Source: Solibacillus sp. FSL K6-1523 (lineage in GTDB: Bacteria; Bacillota; Bacilli; Bacillales_A; Planococcaceae). Taken from it: a stretch of 64,000 bases of DNA. The stretch covers positions 3,150,001 to 3,214,000 of the forward strand of contig NZ_JBBOSU010000001.1 in NCBI RefSeq assembly GCF_038005225.1. Direction: 5' to 3'. The notes beneath the pieces were generated by a model. The model made no database searches, was not told where the DNA came from, and saw only the letters and a list, made by a program, of their open reading frames with translations. The stretch's first letter is position 1; each line of letters begins with the position of its first letter. Both the position numbers and the translations under genes were made by a program. Positions 16,046 through 25,209 of this stretch are shown piece after piece.

Positions 16046-17641
16046 TTAATTTACCTTGTTAGGGGAATTCAAGTTCATTTCACGCAAACGGAATTTTTGC
16101 AATTTCCCTGTAGCTGTTTTTGGTAATGCCTCTACAAATTCGATTACTTTTGGCGCTTTGAAATGAGTCATATTCGAACGACAATAGTCGATTATTTCTT
16201 TTTCCGTAACTGTTCTTCCTTCATGTAGGACAACAATTGCCTTTGGAACTTCCCCCCACTTATCATCAGGAATCGCAATAACTGCCACCTCTAAAATATC
16301 CGGATGTTTATATAGTACCCCCTCAATTTCTGTGGATGAAATATTTTCACCGCCAGAGATAATCATATCTTTTATTCTATCTTGAATTTCGATATAACCA
16401 TCAGGATACGTTACGGCTAAGTCCCCTGTGTAGAACCAACCGTCTTTAATTGCTTCCGCTGTTCTTTCCGGATCTTTATAATAACCATCCATGACCACAT
16501 TTCCACGCGTAACAATTTCACCAAGTTCTTGCCCATTCCACGCAACTTCTTGTCCATCTTCTTGGTTCACTACTTTCGTTTCCCCATTAAAAGCAAGTTC
16601 AATTCCTTGTCTCGCTTTAATTGTAGCTTGTTCATCAAGTGATTTCTCATCGAATTCATTTTTCCATTCATTGTATAAAATGAACGGTGAAGTTTCAGTT
16701 AATCCATACACGTGAATCATATTTAACCCTAGAATTGCTTGTGCTTTTGCAATAAGTGCAGCTGCTGGAGGGGAACCTGCAGTTGCCATTCGTGGATTTG
16801 TAGTAATTTTTATTTCTTTAGCCAATGGTTCATTCACCAAAAAGTTAACAACTGTCGGTGCACCACATAATAAGGAAATTTGATGTTCTGTAAATAAATT
16901 CAGAATAACTTTCGGGTCCACTTTTCTTAAACATACATGCGTTGCACCGGCCGCTGTAATAGCCCATACGCCACCCCAACCATTCGCATGGAACATTGGT
17001 AAAGTATGAAGATATACATCATCATGCCTTACATTTAAATGATATAAGAAATTGGCCGCATTCATGTAGTTTCCACGATGCGTTAACATAACCCCTTTAG
17101 GCTTAGATGTTGTACCACTCGTATAATTCAATGTCAGAAGCTGGTTTTCATCAATTTCCGTTTTCGGTAGCGTAAAATCATCGGAATCGTGTTCGATAAA
17201 TGTTTCAAAATCGATCGCATTCAATGAATTCGTTTCCCCTTCTACAGCAACAATGATCACTTGATCAACAGGCAAACAATCCCCAATTTCCTCAATTGGA
17301 CGACTAAATTCTTCATCCACTATTAGCATTTTGGCATCACTATGCTTAATGATATACTCCAAATCCTCTGCACTTAGTCGGTAATTAAGCGGTACAAGGA
17401 CAGCACCTATTTGGCAAATTCCATAAAAGCTTTCTAGCATATAATGCGTATTTGGTAGCATGACTGCGACATGATCGCCTTTTTGAATACCAGCTTTTGA
17501 TAGTGCAGCAGATAACCTGTCAGCTCGTTGTCCAAATTCTTTATAGGTAAACTGTTTTTCTCCGTCAATAACTGCTACTTTTTGTGGGTAATACTTAATC
17601 GCTCTTCTTTTCCAATCCAATGGTGTTAATGCAGCAAACAT
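16046..17641 (-). CDS. Fatty acyl-CoA ligase, AMP-forming
   Basis: This 531-residue ANL-superfamily enzyme has the P-loop LNYTSGTTSKPKGVMLTHRG (about 178-197), the HVYGLTETSPF motif, YTGDLAV with the catalytic Asp, and DMIISGGENISSTEIE hinge; the conserved lysine lies in KTATGKLQKFRL. It activates medium or long-chain carboxylates to acyl-CoA through the adenylate. It resembles the AMP-binding proteins of about 530 residues seen beside beta-oxidation genes, but stands alone here. ATG 17641 has GGGGAG 9 bases ahead; an in-frame TTG three codons earlier is too close to it. Confidence 0.9.
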   Translation of the reverse strand: MFAALTPLDWKRRAIKYYPQKVAVIDGEKQFTYKEFGQRADRLSAALSKAGIQKGDHVAVMLPNTHYMLESFYGICQIGAVLVPLNYRLSAEDLEYIIKHSDAKMLIVDEEFSRPIEEIGDCLPVDQVIIVAVEGETNSLNAIDFETFIEHDSDDFTLPKTEIDENQLLTLNYTSGTTSKPKGVMLTHRGNYMNAANFLYHLNVRHDDVYLHTLPMFHANGWGGVWAITAAGATHVCLRKVDPKVILNLFTEHQISLLCGAPTVVNFLVNEPLAKEIKITTNPRMATAGSPPAAALIAKAQAILGLNMIHVYGLTETSPFILYNEWKNEFDEKSLDEQATIKARQGIELAFNGETKVVNQEDGQEVAWNGQELGEIVTRGNVVMDGYYKDPERTAEAIKDGWFYTGDLAVTYPDGYIEIQDRIKDMIISGGENISSTEIEGVLYKHPDILEVAVIAIPDDKWGEVPKAIVVLHEGRTVTEKEIIDYCRSNMTHFKAPKVIEFVEALPKTATGKLQKFRLREMNLNSPNKVN

Positions 17642-17812
17642 ACTAACCAACTCCCCTTTAGTAGACTATTTTGTTATAGCTATCTACTTTCCCGTCCGTA
17701 TAATTCAGATTATTCAGATATAAAAATCATTATAATGGAAAAATCTTGAACTTTCAATAAGTTTAATATTATGTACCTGCACGAATGATGCTATTGTACA
17801 GGGACGTTCAAA

Positions 17813-17844
17813 ACCGCTAATTCAGTTTCGAATTAGCGGTCATA
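17813..17844 (-). terminator. Terminator of the chemoreceptor gene
   Basis: ACCGCTAATTC and GAATTAGCGGT form a perfect 11-bp stem with a 6-base loop; TTTT follows on the minus strand, 22 bases past the stop. Confidence 0.7.
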
Positions 17845-17865
17845 AACATGCTTTATTTTGTTTCG

Positions 17866-19839
17866 TTACACTTTGAAATCACCTAAGATTTTTTGTAACG
17901 CTTCTGCAGATGCAGATAGATGTTTGACCGATTGTTGCACTTCTAGAATAGAAGACAACTGTTCTTCAGAAGAAGACGCAACGGTGTTATAGTTTTGTGC
18001 CACTTCATGTGAGATTGTCACATTATTATTGATCATATGTTCGATTTCTTTCATGTGATTGGCAAGAGCTTCAATCGAGCTAAAGTTTTCTTCGATTTGA
18101 TGCGCAACCGTTTTTGTAGAACTTACGATATTTTCAAACGTCTCGTTCACTTCATTAGTACGTTCCATCCCAATACGGACATTTTCAATTCCAATATCCA
18201 TTGTGAGATTGGTTTTCTCAGTATCTCGTTGAATTTCTTGAATGATATCCGAGATTTGTCGAGCCGATTCACCTGATTGCTCGGCAAGTTTTTTCACTTC
18301 ATCTGCTACAACTTTGAATCCTTGCCCATGTTCGCCTGCACGTGCAGCTTCTATGGAGGCATTCAATGAAAGCAAGTTTGTTTGGGTCGCAATTTGTGTA
18401 ATCATTTCGGAAATTTGTCCGATTTCTTTTGAACGAGCTTCCAAATTTTTAATCATTGTTGAGGACTCATGCACAGATTGTTGAATGTAGCCCATTTGTT
18501 CATTTAAATTATCGAGCGTTTTGCTACCGTCCAATGCGTTTTGTGACGCGGCAGTAGCACCACTAGAAGCAACCGATGAAATATCAGAAATGGTTAAAAC
18601 GTTTTTACCAATATCTTCTATGTACGATAAACTCTTCTCGTAACTTTCCATTTGATTCTCAGATAAAGTAGCCGCCTCTTGAATCGTTGCGGTAATTTCT
18701 TTCGAGACAACGGACATGTCATCAAATTGCTCTCGTAGCAAAGTGCTCGAATGACTTACTTCATCACCTTTGTGCAGCACCCCTGATACAAGCCCTTGTA
18801 AATTATCCAACATCAAATTAAACTTAGTAGACATTTCGCCAAATTCATCACGAGTTGTGACTGCAATTCTTGTCGTTAAATCCCCTTCGCTAGAAGCTAA
18901 CACATCTAATTTTTCATTGATGGCATCAAACGGCTTCAGCATCTTTTTGATGAAAAAGAATAATAGAATCGATGCGAACACAACAGTGCCCACGCCAACT
19001 AAAATAAAGAACATCAACAATGTATTCGCTTTGGCAAAAGCTTCTGATTTTGGCACCATAATAAAAATGCCCCAATCCACTTTATTCGCTTTTGAATAGT
19101 AGATGAAATGGTCTTCGTTATTCACAACACCTTCCATCGTACCTGCTTCTTCATTCATCGCTTTATTAAACACATCAACAAACAAGTCTTCACCTAAATC
19201 AGCTATATTGCTTGTTAAAATGAGGTCATTGTCTTGATGAGCAACAATCGCACCATCCCTTGCGAATACAACGGCTTGACCCGTTTGACCAACTTTTACA
19301 TTTGAAATGATTTCGATTAAGTCATCCATGTAATTACCACCATTGATCACACCAACGATTTTTCCTGTTTCATCACGTACAGGCGCAACTGTTAATGCAA
19401 TCGGTTTACCATCTCTAGCTGAAGGATACGGTCCAATAGTGGCAATATCTCCATTTAATCCTCGTTGCGTATGTTCAGCATCTTGGATAGGGACCGTTAA
19501 CCCATCTGGTAAATGAACGAAACCTTCTGCATCGATAAAGGCAAATGCTGTTTCCGTGTTCGGTAAAATCGGCTCTAAGCGGCTGTTATAGTCCAATATC
19601 GCTTCGATGTTTTGTTTTTTCACAATATCAAGTTCAGCTGCGGACTGCTGAAGATTTTGTTTTCCCTCTACCCAAAGATCAATATTGTTTGTAATGGCCT
19701 CAAGTTGCCCATTCGCTTGTGTCGTAAAATTATCAACCATTAAGTCTTTCGTTAGTTGATAGCCAAAATATGACACAATGCTTAACGAACTAACTAACAA
19801 AACGGTAACCATAAGTACTAACTTCTGAAACAATTTCAA
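17866..19839 (-). CDS. Methyl-accepting chemotaxis protein with dCache sensor
   Basis: This 657-residue transmembrane chemoreceptor has TM1 at about 7-30, an extracellular double-Cache domain at about 35-270 ([20 protein letters not shown] and GGNYMDDL are the ligand-site-like segments), TM2 at about 277-300, HAMP, then a cytoplasmic signalling domain with tip [20 protein letters not shown]. dCache domains commonly bind amino acids or small organic ligands; the ligand is unknown. The start is TTG with AGGTG six bases upstream, matching the family N-terminus [10 protein letters not shown]. Confidence 0.92.
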   Translation of the reverse strand: MKLFQKLVLMVTVLLVSSLSIVSYFGYQLTKDLMVDNFTTQANGQLEAITNNIDLWVEGKQNLQQSAAELDIVKKQNIEAILDYNSRLEPILPNTETAFAFIDAEGFVHLPDGLTVPIQDAEHTQRGLNGDIATIGPYPSARDGKPIALTVAPVRDETGKIVGVINGGNYMDDLIEIISNVKVGQTGQAVVFARDGAIVAHQDNDLILTSNIADLGEDLFVDVFNKAMNEEAGTMEGVVNNEDHFIYYSKANKVDWGIFIMVPKSEAFAKANTLLMFFILVGVGTVVFASILLFFFIKKMLKPFDAINEKLDVLASSEGDLTTRIAVTTRDEFGEMSTKFNLMLDNLQGLVSGVLHKGDEVSHSSTLLREQFDDMSVVSKEITATIQEAATLSENQMESYEKSLSYIEDIGKNVLTISDISSVASSGATAASQNALDGSKTLDNLNEQMGYIQQSVHESSTMIKNLEARSKEIGQISEMITQIATQTNLLSLNASIEAARAGEHGQGFKVVADEVKKLAEQSGESARQISDIIQEIQRDTEKTNLTMDIGIENVRIGMERTNEVNETFENIVSSTKTVAHQIEENFSSIEALANHMKEIEHMINNNVTISHEVAQNYNTVASSSEEQLSSILEVQQSVKHLSASAEALQKILGDFKV

Positions 19840-19876
19840 TTAACGCACCTACTTAATCATAATAAAAACCCTTCTG

Positions 19877-19905
19877 ATTATAAGTAGAAATACCTAAAGT
19901 GTCAA
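19877..19905 (-). promoter_or_regulatory. Consensus sigma-A promoter of the chemoreceptor gene
   Basis: Minus strand: TTGACA (19900-19905), 17 bases, TATAAT (19877-19882), a full match to the vegetative consensus 38 bases before the TTG start. The rest of the 19840-20158 gap shows nothing recognisable. Confidence 0.8.
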
Positions 19906-20158
19906 TATTTTACTACTACTTGTTAGTAATTTGTCAAAGTTTTATGAACTATTGTTTACAAGGGAATATGTAAGGAAGAGAGCCTAACTATTTATAAGTA
20001 CCGATACAAATTTATTCAAAAAAAGAACACCATTATACATAGCATTCTCCTAATAATATTTATATTATCGCTACTGGAATTTTAATTACAGTGTCTTGTC
20101 GTAAAAAACTACGATAATTAAAATATTGAGGGGTTATCTATTATGATTTATTACAGGT

Positions 20159-20326
20159 TTATTTTTGTTTTTTCGTTTCATTTAATAAAAATAAAATCAA
20201 AGCCAAGCCACTTAACACTAGGAATGGTACAAGATACTTAATATGTCCTGAAGTAAATAAGTATATACTCGATAACGCTAAAGTACCTATTGAGAAAAAT
20301 AAAATTTTTTTAGTTTTTCTATTCAT
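20159..20326 (-). CDS. Small two-segment membrane protein
   Basis: The protein is 55 residues: MNRKTKK, then two hydrophobic segments (ILFFSIGTLALSSIYLF and LVPFLVLSGLALILFLL) and a basic tail ETKKQK. Family unknown. The ATG at 20326 is chosen because AAGGA lies about 10 bases ahead and the peptide before it (start at 20434) is not protein-like. It stands alone between the chemoreceptor and tRNA-Arg. Confidence 0.6.
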   Translation of the reverse strand: MNRKTKKILFFSIGTLALSSIYLFTSGHIKYLVPFLVLSGLALILFLLNETKKQK

Positions 20327-20559
20327 TTGATCACCGTTCCTTATCAAAATTATCATTGGATCTTGAAAGTTAAGGCTACATCTAAAACGAGATTGAATTG
20401 AAGTAATACACTTAATATAATAACTATTATGCAAGTAAATATTGTTTTATTTATGTATTGATAATTCCTCACAAATTTAATTGCATCAATACTTTAAATA
20501 AAGACACTAAGAATAAATTTGGGCACTTCCTAGGCGCATATAAATACATCCCCCTGAAT

Positions 20560-20596
20560 AAAAAAAAGCCTTACAACCGTTATGGCTGTAAGGCTT
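20560..20596 (-). terminator. Terminator downstream of tRNA-Arg
   Basis: AAGCCTTACAGCC pairs with GGTTGTAAGGCTT (one G-T and a short loop) followed by eight T on the minus strand. A diverged copy lies at 9805-9840. Confidence 0.85.
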
Positions 20597-20603
20597 ACTA
20601 GTA

Positions 20604-20677
<74 letters not shown>

Positions 20678-20773
20678 ATGTTGTAATCACCAATTGGTAA
20701 TTGCGACATTTTTTATTATAGGCTACAAATAATAGAAAGTCAACACGTTTTTCAAAAAAAGTTATTCTTTTAT

Positions 20774-20815
20774 CCCTTAAAAATCTGTGACATCCTCCAG
20801 CTAAATTAAGTTAAC
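20774..20815 (+). repeat. Partial copy (A) of the dispersed repeat
   Basis: Bases 20774-20795 are identical over 22 bases to the reverse complement of 50859-50880 (CCCTTAAAAATCTGTGACAT plus two more bases), and the following CCAGCTAAATTAAGTTAAC resembles the next block of the full copy. The palindromic part of the family is missing here. Confidence 0.65.
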
Positions 20816-20876
20816 TACAAAGAGCCCCTACAATATGTAACCATATTAGTATACGATAATGAATCATCGAATATTA

Positions 20877-21395
20877 CTACCCCATTATTGTTTTTTCAAA
20901 AATCATTTGCTCCAACAACGTATTATTGTCTTCATAGCAATCAACAATATATTGTGTTTCCGTTGTTGTAATTATCATGAATGATTTTTCTTTAATGCGG
21001 CGTGGCTTTAAAAGGCTACCTGGATTCACAAATAGAGTCCCGTCAATCATTTCCGCGCCTAATACATGAGAATGACCGAAGCAAACAATTGTAGCTCCGA
21101 CTTCCTTTGCACGGTAAACGAGTTTCATCGGTGAATTTTTCACATCATATAAATGACCATGTGTCACATAAATGCGCTCGTCTGCTAGTTGAAATATAAG
21201 CTCGTCTAAAAAGTCTGGATCTGCATCACAGTTACCTTTGACCCGCTCGACGCCATGTAAAGATGGATGAGTGAATGGTAACTCACTATCTCCGCAATGA
21301 ATGACCGATTGTGCATCCGTATGATAGCTTTTTACCCTTTCAATTACCTCTGCATCGCCATGTGTATCACTCATTACGACTAGTTTCATTACCAT
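20877..21395 (-). CDS. yfcE: YfcE/YsnB-like metallophosphoesterase
   Basis: This 172-residue calcineurin-like phosphodiesterase has the metal ligands visible in MSDTHGD, HCGDSELPF, VKGNCD, THGHLYD and FGHSHVLG/NPGS. The family hydrolyses phosphodiester model substrates with Mn; its natural substrate is unclear. It is last of rph-rdgB-yfcE, an order shared with B. subtilis. GGAG lies 5 bases before the ATG at 21395; the ATG at 21389 (MKLVVMSDTHG) is equally family-like, and the GTG at 21401 overlaps the ribosome site. Confidence 0.92.
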   Translation of the reverse strand: MVMKLVVMSDTHGDAEVIERVKSYHTDAQSVIHCGDSELPFTHPSLHGVERVKGNCDADPDFLDELIFQLADERIYVTHGHLYDVKNSPMKLVYRAKEVGATIVCFGHSHVLGAEMIDGTLFVNPGSLLKPRRIKEKSFMIITTTETQYIVDCYEDNNTLLEQMIFEKTIMG

Positions 21396-21414
21396 CATCA
21401 CTCCATAAAAAATT

Positions 21415-22008
21415 TTATTTTAAAATCTCTGCTAACTGAAACGCTAATTCACGAATGGCGTTGCCGCGGTGTGAAATGGCACCCTTTTCATCAGCTGTTA
21501 GTTCGGCCATGTGGCGTTCTAGTGCTGGTACGTAGAAAATCGGGTCATAGCCAAAGCCATTTGTTCCGCGCTTTTCCTGTGCAATAATCCCTTCACATGT
21601 ACCAAATACCGTTTTTGTTTCCATATTTGGACCTGCAATTGCTAGTGCACAGCAAAAACGTGCTGTACGCTCTGCTTCTGGAACATCCTTCATGTTGGCT
21701 AACACTTTCACCATGTTCGCTTCATCATCATGATCGCCTGCATAGCGCGCTGAATAAACACCTGGTTCGCCATTTAATGCATCAATCGCTAAGCCACTAT
21801 CATCTGCAATGACGATTTTGCCAAGTAAATTCGCTAATGTTTCTGCCTTTAAAATTGCATTCTCTTCAAACGTTGTACCCGTTTCTTCAATTTCTAAATC
21901 AGGCGCAACATCAAACATTGTTACGACTTCATAGCCGAATGGTTGAAATAGTGCCTCAAAATCTTTTGCCTTACCTTTGTTTTTCGTTGCAATCACGACT
22001 TGTTTCAT
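21415..22008 (-). CDS. rdgB: XTP/dITP diphosphatase (Ham1/RdgB)
   Basis: This 197-residue enzyme removes non-canonical purine nucleoside triphosphates (ITP, XTP, dITP). The N-terminal ATKNKGKAKDFEALF, the EETGTTFEENAILKA metal site, ADDSGLAIDALNGEPGVYSA and GFGYDPIFY are all present. The start is set at MKQVVIATKNKG because AGGTGG lies 9 bases ahead and this is the family N-terminus; it begins one base after the stop of rph. Confidence 0.95.
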   Translation of the reverse strand: MKQVVIATKNKGKAKDFEALFQPFGYEVVTMFDVAPDLEIEETGTTFEENAILKAETLANLLGKIVIADDSGLAIDALNGEPGVYSARYAGDHDDEANMVKVLANMKDVPEAERTARFCCALAIAGPNMETKTVFGTCEGIIAQEKRGTNGFGYDPIFYVPALERHMAELTADEKGAISHRGNAIRELAFQLAEILK

Positions 22009-22009
22009 A

Positions 22010-22762
22010 TTAAGCATCCACCTTTCCAACGTAGCTCGCTAACTCACCTAATGCTTCTTTTTGAATGTCGATTAATTGGGCAATTCCTACTTCCCCTAAA
22101 TCAAGTAATTCATTTAACTCCGCACGTGAAAATGTCGCTTCTTCGCCCGTACCTTGTAGCTCAACAAATTGGCCTGCACCTGTCATGATCACATTCATGT
22201 CCACATCTGCAGAAGAATCTTCAATATAATTTAAATCAAGAACAGCGCCAATTTCTGAAAGCTTGCCGACACTCGTTGCAGCTAAATAATCTGTCACTGG
22301 GAACTTCGCAAACGGCTTGTCCGCAGCTAGTTTTGCAATCGCTTGTGTCATCGCAACAAATGCACCTGTAATCGATGCTGTACGCGTTCCGCCATCTGCT
22401 TGAATAACGTCACAATCAATCCAAATCGTTTTTTCTCCAAGTGCCTCTAAATCGACAACCGCACGCAAAGCACGACCGATTAGGCGCTGAATTTCCATTG
22501 TACGACCTGTCACCTTTCCTGCTGATGATTCACGGCGTGTACGTTGCTCTGTAGCGCGTGGTAGCATCGAATATTCTGCAGTAATCCACCCTTTGCCTTG
22601 TCCACGTAAAAAGCCTGGTACTTTGTCTTCAATCGTTGCCGTACAAATTACTTTTGTATTGCCTACTTCAATTAATACAGAGCCTTCTGGATGCATTAAA
22701 TAATTATTTTCAATTTGAACTGGACGTAATTCATTCACAGCTCTTAAGTCATGTCTTGTCAT
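22010..22762 (-). CDS. rph: Ribonuclease PH
   Basis: This 250-residue phosphorolytic 3'-to-5' exoribonuclease trims tRNA 3' ends. Family features: N-terminal [14 protein letters not shown], the [12 protein letters not shown] active-site segment, [20 protein letters not shown] and [20 protein letters not shown] with the catalytic Asp. It starts the rph-rdgB-yfcE operon. In B. subtilis gerM lies between racE and rph; here that gap is 216 bases with no gene. Confidence 0.96.
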   Translation of the reverse strand: MTRHDLRAVNELRPVQIENNYLMHPEGSVLIEVGNTKVICTATIEDKVPGFLRGQGKGWITAEYSMLPRATEQRTRRESSAGKVTGRTMEIQRLIGRALRAVVDLEALGEKTIWIDCDVIQADGGTRTASITGAFVAMTQAIAKLAADKPFAKFPVTDYLAATSVGKLSEIGAVLDLNYIEDSSADVDMNVIMTGAGQFVELQGTGEEATFSRAELNELLDLGEVGIAQLIDIQKEALGELASYVGKVDA

Positions 22763-22978
22763 GGTTTTCCCCCTAAAAAGTTTCGCGCACTAATTTTAAC
22801 ATACTTCTATTACTGCCTAAAGGATAAATGCCAAATTACTTGGATTTCCAACATTATAATACATACTGAAATCCATTTTACTTTAACTTAGTTATGCCCA
22901 TATTTTGAATCCTTACCAAGACAAAAAGACTCAAATAGACTATTACATCTACTTAAGCCTTATTAACATTTTATTCTT

Positions 22979-23773
22979 TTAAAATGAAATGCGTCGAATT
23001 GTTAATTCACCTTGATCTAGCCAGCGTTCAGCGATAGACCTGAAAATCGGGACTGAGCCCGATGCATGGAAAATGTGTTTCGGTGATTCTTTGTCTGTAC
23101 GCAACTGATTGTTGTAACTTAAAATCGCTTCAACATCCTTGGCTGTTTCTTCGGCAGAGGATAATACCTTTACCTCCGAACCTACAGCGGCCTCGATTTG
23201 TTTTTGTAAAATCGGGTAATGTGTACAGCCTAAAATAACCGTATCAAAACGCTCATTTTCTAATGGATTTAAACCATTTGCTACTAAATCATATGAAAAC
23301 TGACCTTCATATTCTCCACTTTCAACAAGTGGAACAAACGTCGGGCATGCAAGTGGAATAACCTTTGCCTTTGTTGCAAGCGAATGTAACGCTTCCTCAT
23401 AAGCTCCACTTTTGATCGTACCTTCCGTTGCTAAGACTACGATTTCATTGCGTTTTGTACTCTTTACTGCGGCTCTTGCCCCTGCATTTATGACACCTAT
23501 AACCGGAAATGGCATATGTTTTTGTAAACTTTCTAAAGCTACTGCTGTCGCTGTATTGCAAGCAATAACAAGCAGTTTAATATTCATCTTTTCAAGTGCC
23601 TTTGCCATTTGCCAAGTAAAATTTCGTACTTCTTGTATCGTACGCGGCCCGTATGGACAACGTGCTGTATCACCAATATAATAAATTGTTTCGTTCGGCA
23701 AAAGCTCCATTATCGCTTTTGCAACTGTTAACCCGCCAACTCCAGAATCGATTACACCAATTGGGGCATTCAC
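22979..23773 (-). CDS. racE: Glutamate racemase
   Basis: This 264-residue enzyme makes D-glutamate for peptidoglycan. The two catalytic cysteines are Cys72 in VIACNTATAVA and Cys183 in LGCTHYPIL; the N-terminal IGVIDSGVGGLTVAK is diagnostic. The start is GTG with GAGG 8 bases ahead. It lies 16 bases downstream of the MarR gene, so the pair is probably co-transcribed, as racE-ysmB is in B. subtilis. Confidence 0.96.
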   Translation of the reverse strand: MNAPIGVIDSGVGGLTVAKAIMELLPNETIYYIGDTARCPYGPRTIQEVRNFTWQMAKALEKMNIKLLVIACNTATAVALESLQKHMPFPVIGVINAGARAAVKSTKRNEIVVLATEGTIKSGAYEEALHSLATKAKVIPLACPTFVPLVESGEYEGQFSYDLVANGLNPLENERFDTVILGCTHYPILQKQIEAAVGSEVKVLSSAEETAKDVEAILSYNNQLRTDKESPKHIFHASGSVPIFRSIAERWLDQGELTIRRISF

Positions 23774-23789
23774 TACTACCGCCTCTATC

Positions 23790-24233
23790 CTATTTCATTA
23801 ATAAATGTAACTTTTGTAAGTTCTTTGATAATTGTTCAAATTCTACTTCATCAAATTCGCCCATAATATCATGTAAATAATTTTGTCGTTTCAATATTAC
23901 CTCTGCAATAATGCGTTCCCCTTCTGGTAAAAGGTGAATACGTACAACTCGGCGATCTTTTTCATCACGAACACGCTGCACTAACTCATTCTTTTCCATA
24001 CGATCAACTAAATCTGTTGTCGTGCTAAACGCTAAATACATCTTTGTCGACAAATCTCCAATCGTCATATCGCCTGACTCATGTAACCATTGGAGCGCAA
24101 CAAACTGTGGAGGTGTAATTGTATAATTACTTAAAATTTCGCGACCTTTTTGCTTAATTAAGTGTGAAATATATCTTAATTCTTTTTCTAGGATTGCTAC
24201 AGATTCAGAACTATGTTTGTTTTGGTCTGTCAT
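23790..24233 (-). CDS. MarR-family transcriptional regulator (YsmB-like)
   Basis: This 147-residue winged-helix regulator has recognition segment DLSTKMYLAFSTTTDLVDRM and wing VRDEKDRRVVRIHLLPEG. It lies between gerE and racE as ysmB does in B. subtilis. Targets are unknown. The ATG has a rather distant GGGGAG (12 bases). Confidence 0.9.
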   Translation of the reverse strand: MTDQNKHSSESVAILEKELRYISHLIKQKGREILSNYTITPPQFVALQWLHESGDMTIGDLSTKMYLAFSTTTDLVDRMEKNELVQRVRDEKDRRVVRIHLLPEGERIIAEVILKRQNYLHDIMGEFDEVEFEQLSKNLQKLHLLMK

Positions 24234-24306
24234 CTAGTTCATTCACTCCCCAATACTTTTCATAACTCTATTTTGAAGTTTTTTGCGTAAAATAGCAAGT
24301 ATCCAC

Positions 24307-24528
24307 TTAGTTTATAGATAATTCTTGCAATCGTAGTAATTCGATTAATGCTTGCGTTCTACTGGAGACTCCTAGTTTTTGAATTGTATTTGAAATATGA
24401 TTACGAACTGTTTTTTCGCTAATGCCAAGTTTATTTGAAATATCTCGCGTCGAATAGTCTTTTATCAATAGTTCAAAAATTTCTCGTTCTCGCTTCGTTA
24501 ACAGCGAACGATGCTGCGAACTAGTCAT
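24307..24528 (-). CDS. gerE: GerE, LuxR-type late spore-coat regulator
   Basis: This 73-residue protein consists of a single LuxR/FixJ helix-turn-helix: LTKREREIFELLIKDYSTRD, then NKLGISEKTVRNHISNTIQK. B. subtilis GerE is 74 residues and acts in the mother cell at the end of sporulation on coat genes. The ATG at 24528 is picked over 24570 because AGGAGGG lies 8 bases ahead and the length fits the family. Confidence 0.95.
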   Translation of the reverse strand: MTSSQHRSLLTKREREIFELLIKDYSTRDISNKLGISEKTVRNHISNTIQKLGVSSRTQALIELLRLQELSIN

Positions 24529-24597
24529 TTTGCAACACCCTCCTATCCTCTTCTTTGTAAAGTATGTCAATACTCCAAAGCAGGTGAGGGCATTTAA

Positions 24598-25041
24598 CTA
24601 TTTCCCCAGTAATATTTTTTTCTGCTCATCTAAAATCGGGACCCCTTTACCCGTCTCTGAGCTTAGCTGCACTAGTGTACCTCGTCCAGTATAACAGATT
24701 TCTTCCTTTGCATTTTTAACTAAATAATGCAAATCCATTGATGACGTACCTATCGAAGCTGTTTTTACAAAAACAGTCAATATTTCATCAAAAAATGCCT
24801 CTTTCAGATAATCACATTGTATGTCTGCTACGATGAGCATGTTCATACCCTTTGATTCTGAGAGAGATTGAAATCCTAATGCTTTTAAATATTCGATTCG
24901 AGCATACTCAAAGTAAGTAAACACCTTCGTATTGTTCACATGGCCATACATATCTGTTTCGGAAAAACGAACTTGCACCTCTGTCGAAAAGTTAAACCCT
25001 GCAACCCATTGTTGTACATCTTGAATATATGTAGCACGCAT
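24598..25041 (-). CDS. Acyl-CoA thioesterase, YbgC/4HBT type (YsmA-like)
   Basis: This 147-residue hot-dog thioesterase has the 4HBT signature ETDMYGHVNNTKVFTYFEYA (Asp and the following loop are the active site). It should hydrolyse acyl-CoAs. The start is set at 25041 by AAGGGAGG upstream; the longer frame to 25092 runs into the promoter. A FadR-like operator lies at 25078-25095, which would link it to fatty-acid control. It sits between gerE and sdhB as ysmA does in B. subtilis. Confidence 0.9.
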   Translation of the reverse strand: MRATYIQDVQQWVAGFNFSTEVQVRFSETDMYGHVNNTKVFTYFEYARIEYLKALGFQSLSESKGMNMLIVADIQCDYLKEAFFDEILTVFVKTASIGTSSMDLHYLVKNAKEEICYTGRGTLVQLSSETGKGVPILDEQKKILLGK

Positions 25042-25077
25042 CCTAATTCCTCCCTTTTCAATAAAATCCCCAATTGT

Positions 25078-25100
25078 GTAATGAATACTCATTCATTATA
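25078..25100 (-). promoter_or_regulatory. FadR-like operator and -10 box of the thioesterase gene
   Basis: Minus strand: TATAAT (25095-25100) is directly followed by TGAATGAGTATTCATTAC (25078-25095, sharing one base). That matches 15 of 18 positions of the B. subtilis FadR consensus TGAATGAMTANTCATTCA. Its place just after the -10 box is the same as at the fadR promoter in this window. Confidence 0.6.
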
Positions 25101-25170
25101 TCACAAATTAATTGTTGAAACTTTATGAAATTTTGATGCCGGAAAATCAAATTTTGAATTAATAACATCC

Positions 25171-25195
25171 AAAAAGACCCCCACAATGTGAGGGC
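25171..25195 (-). terminator. Terminator of the sdhCAB operon
   Basis: A short GC-rich stem (CCCTCAC/GTGGGGG with one G-T pair) followed by TTTTT on the minus strand, just after the sdhB stop. Confidence 0.75.
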
Positions 25196-25209
25196 CCCTT
25201 CATTTATTA

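Noticed and set aside
20327-20434. Upstream extension of the small membrane protein
   Set aside because: The extra 36 residues are not protein-like and the ribosome site supports the start at 20326.
9850-20560. Prophage or ICE between the two terminator copies
   Set aside because: No integrase, structural, relaxase or conjugation gene is present; only an island-like footprint can be argued.
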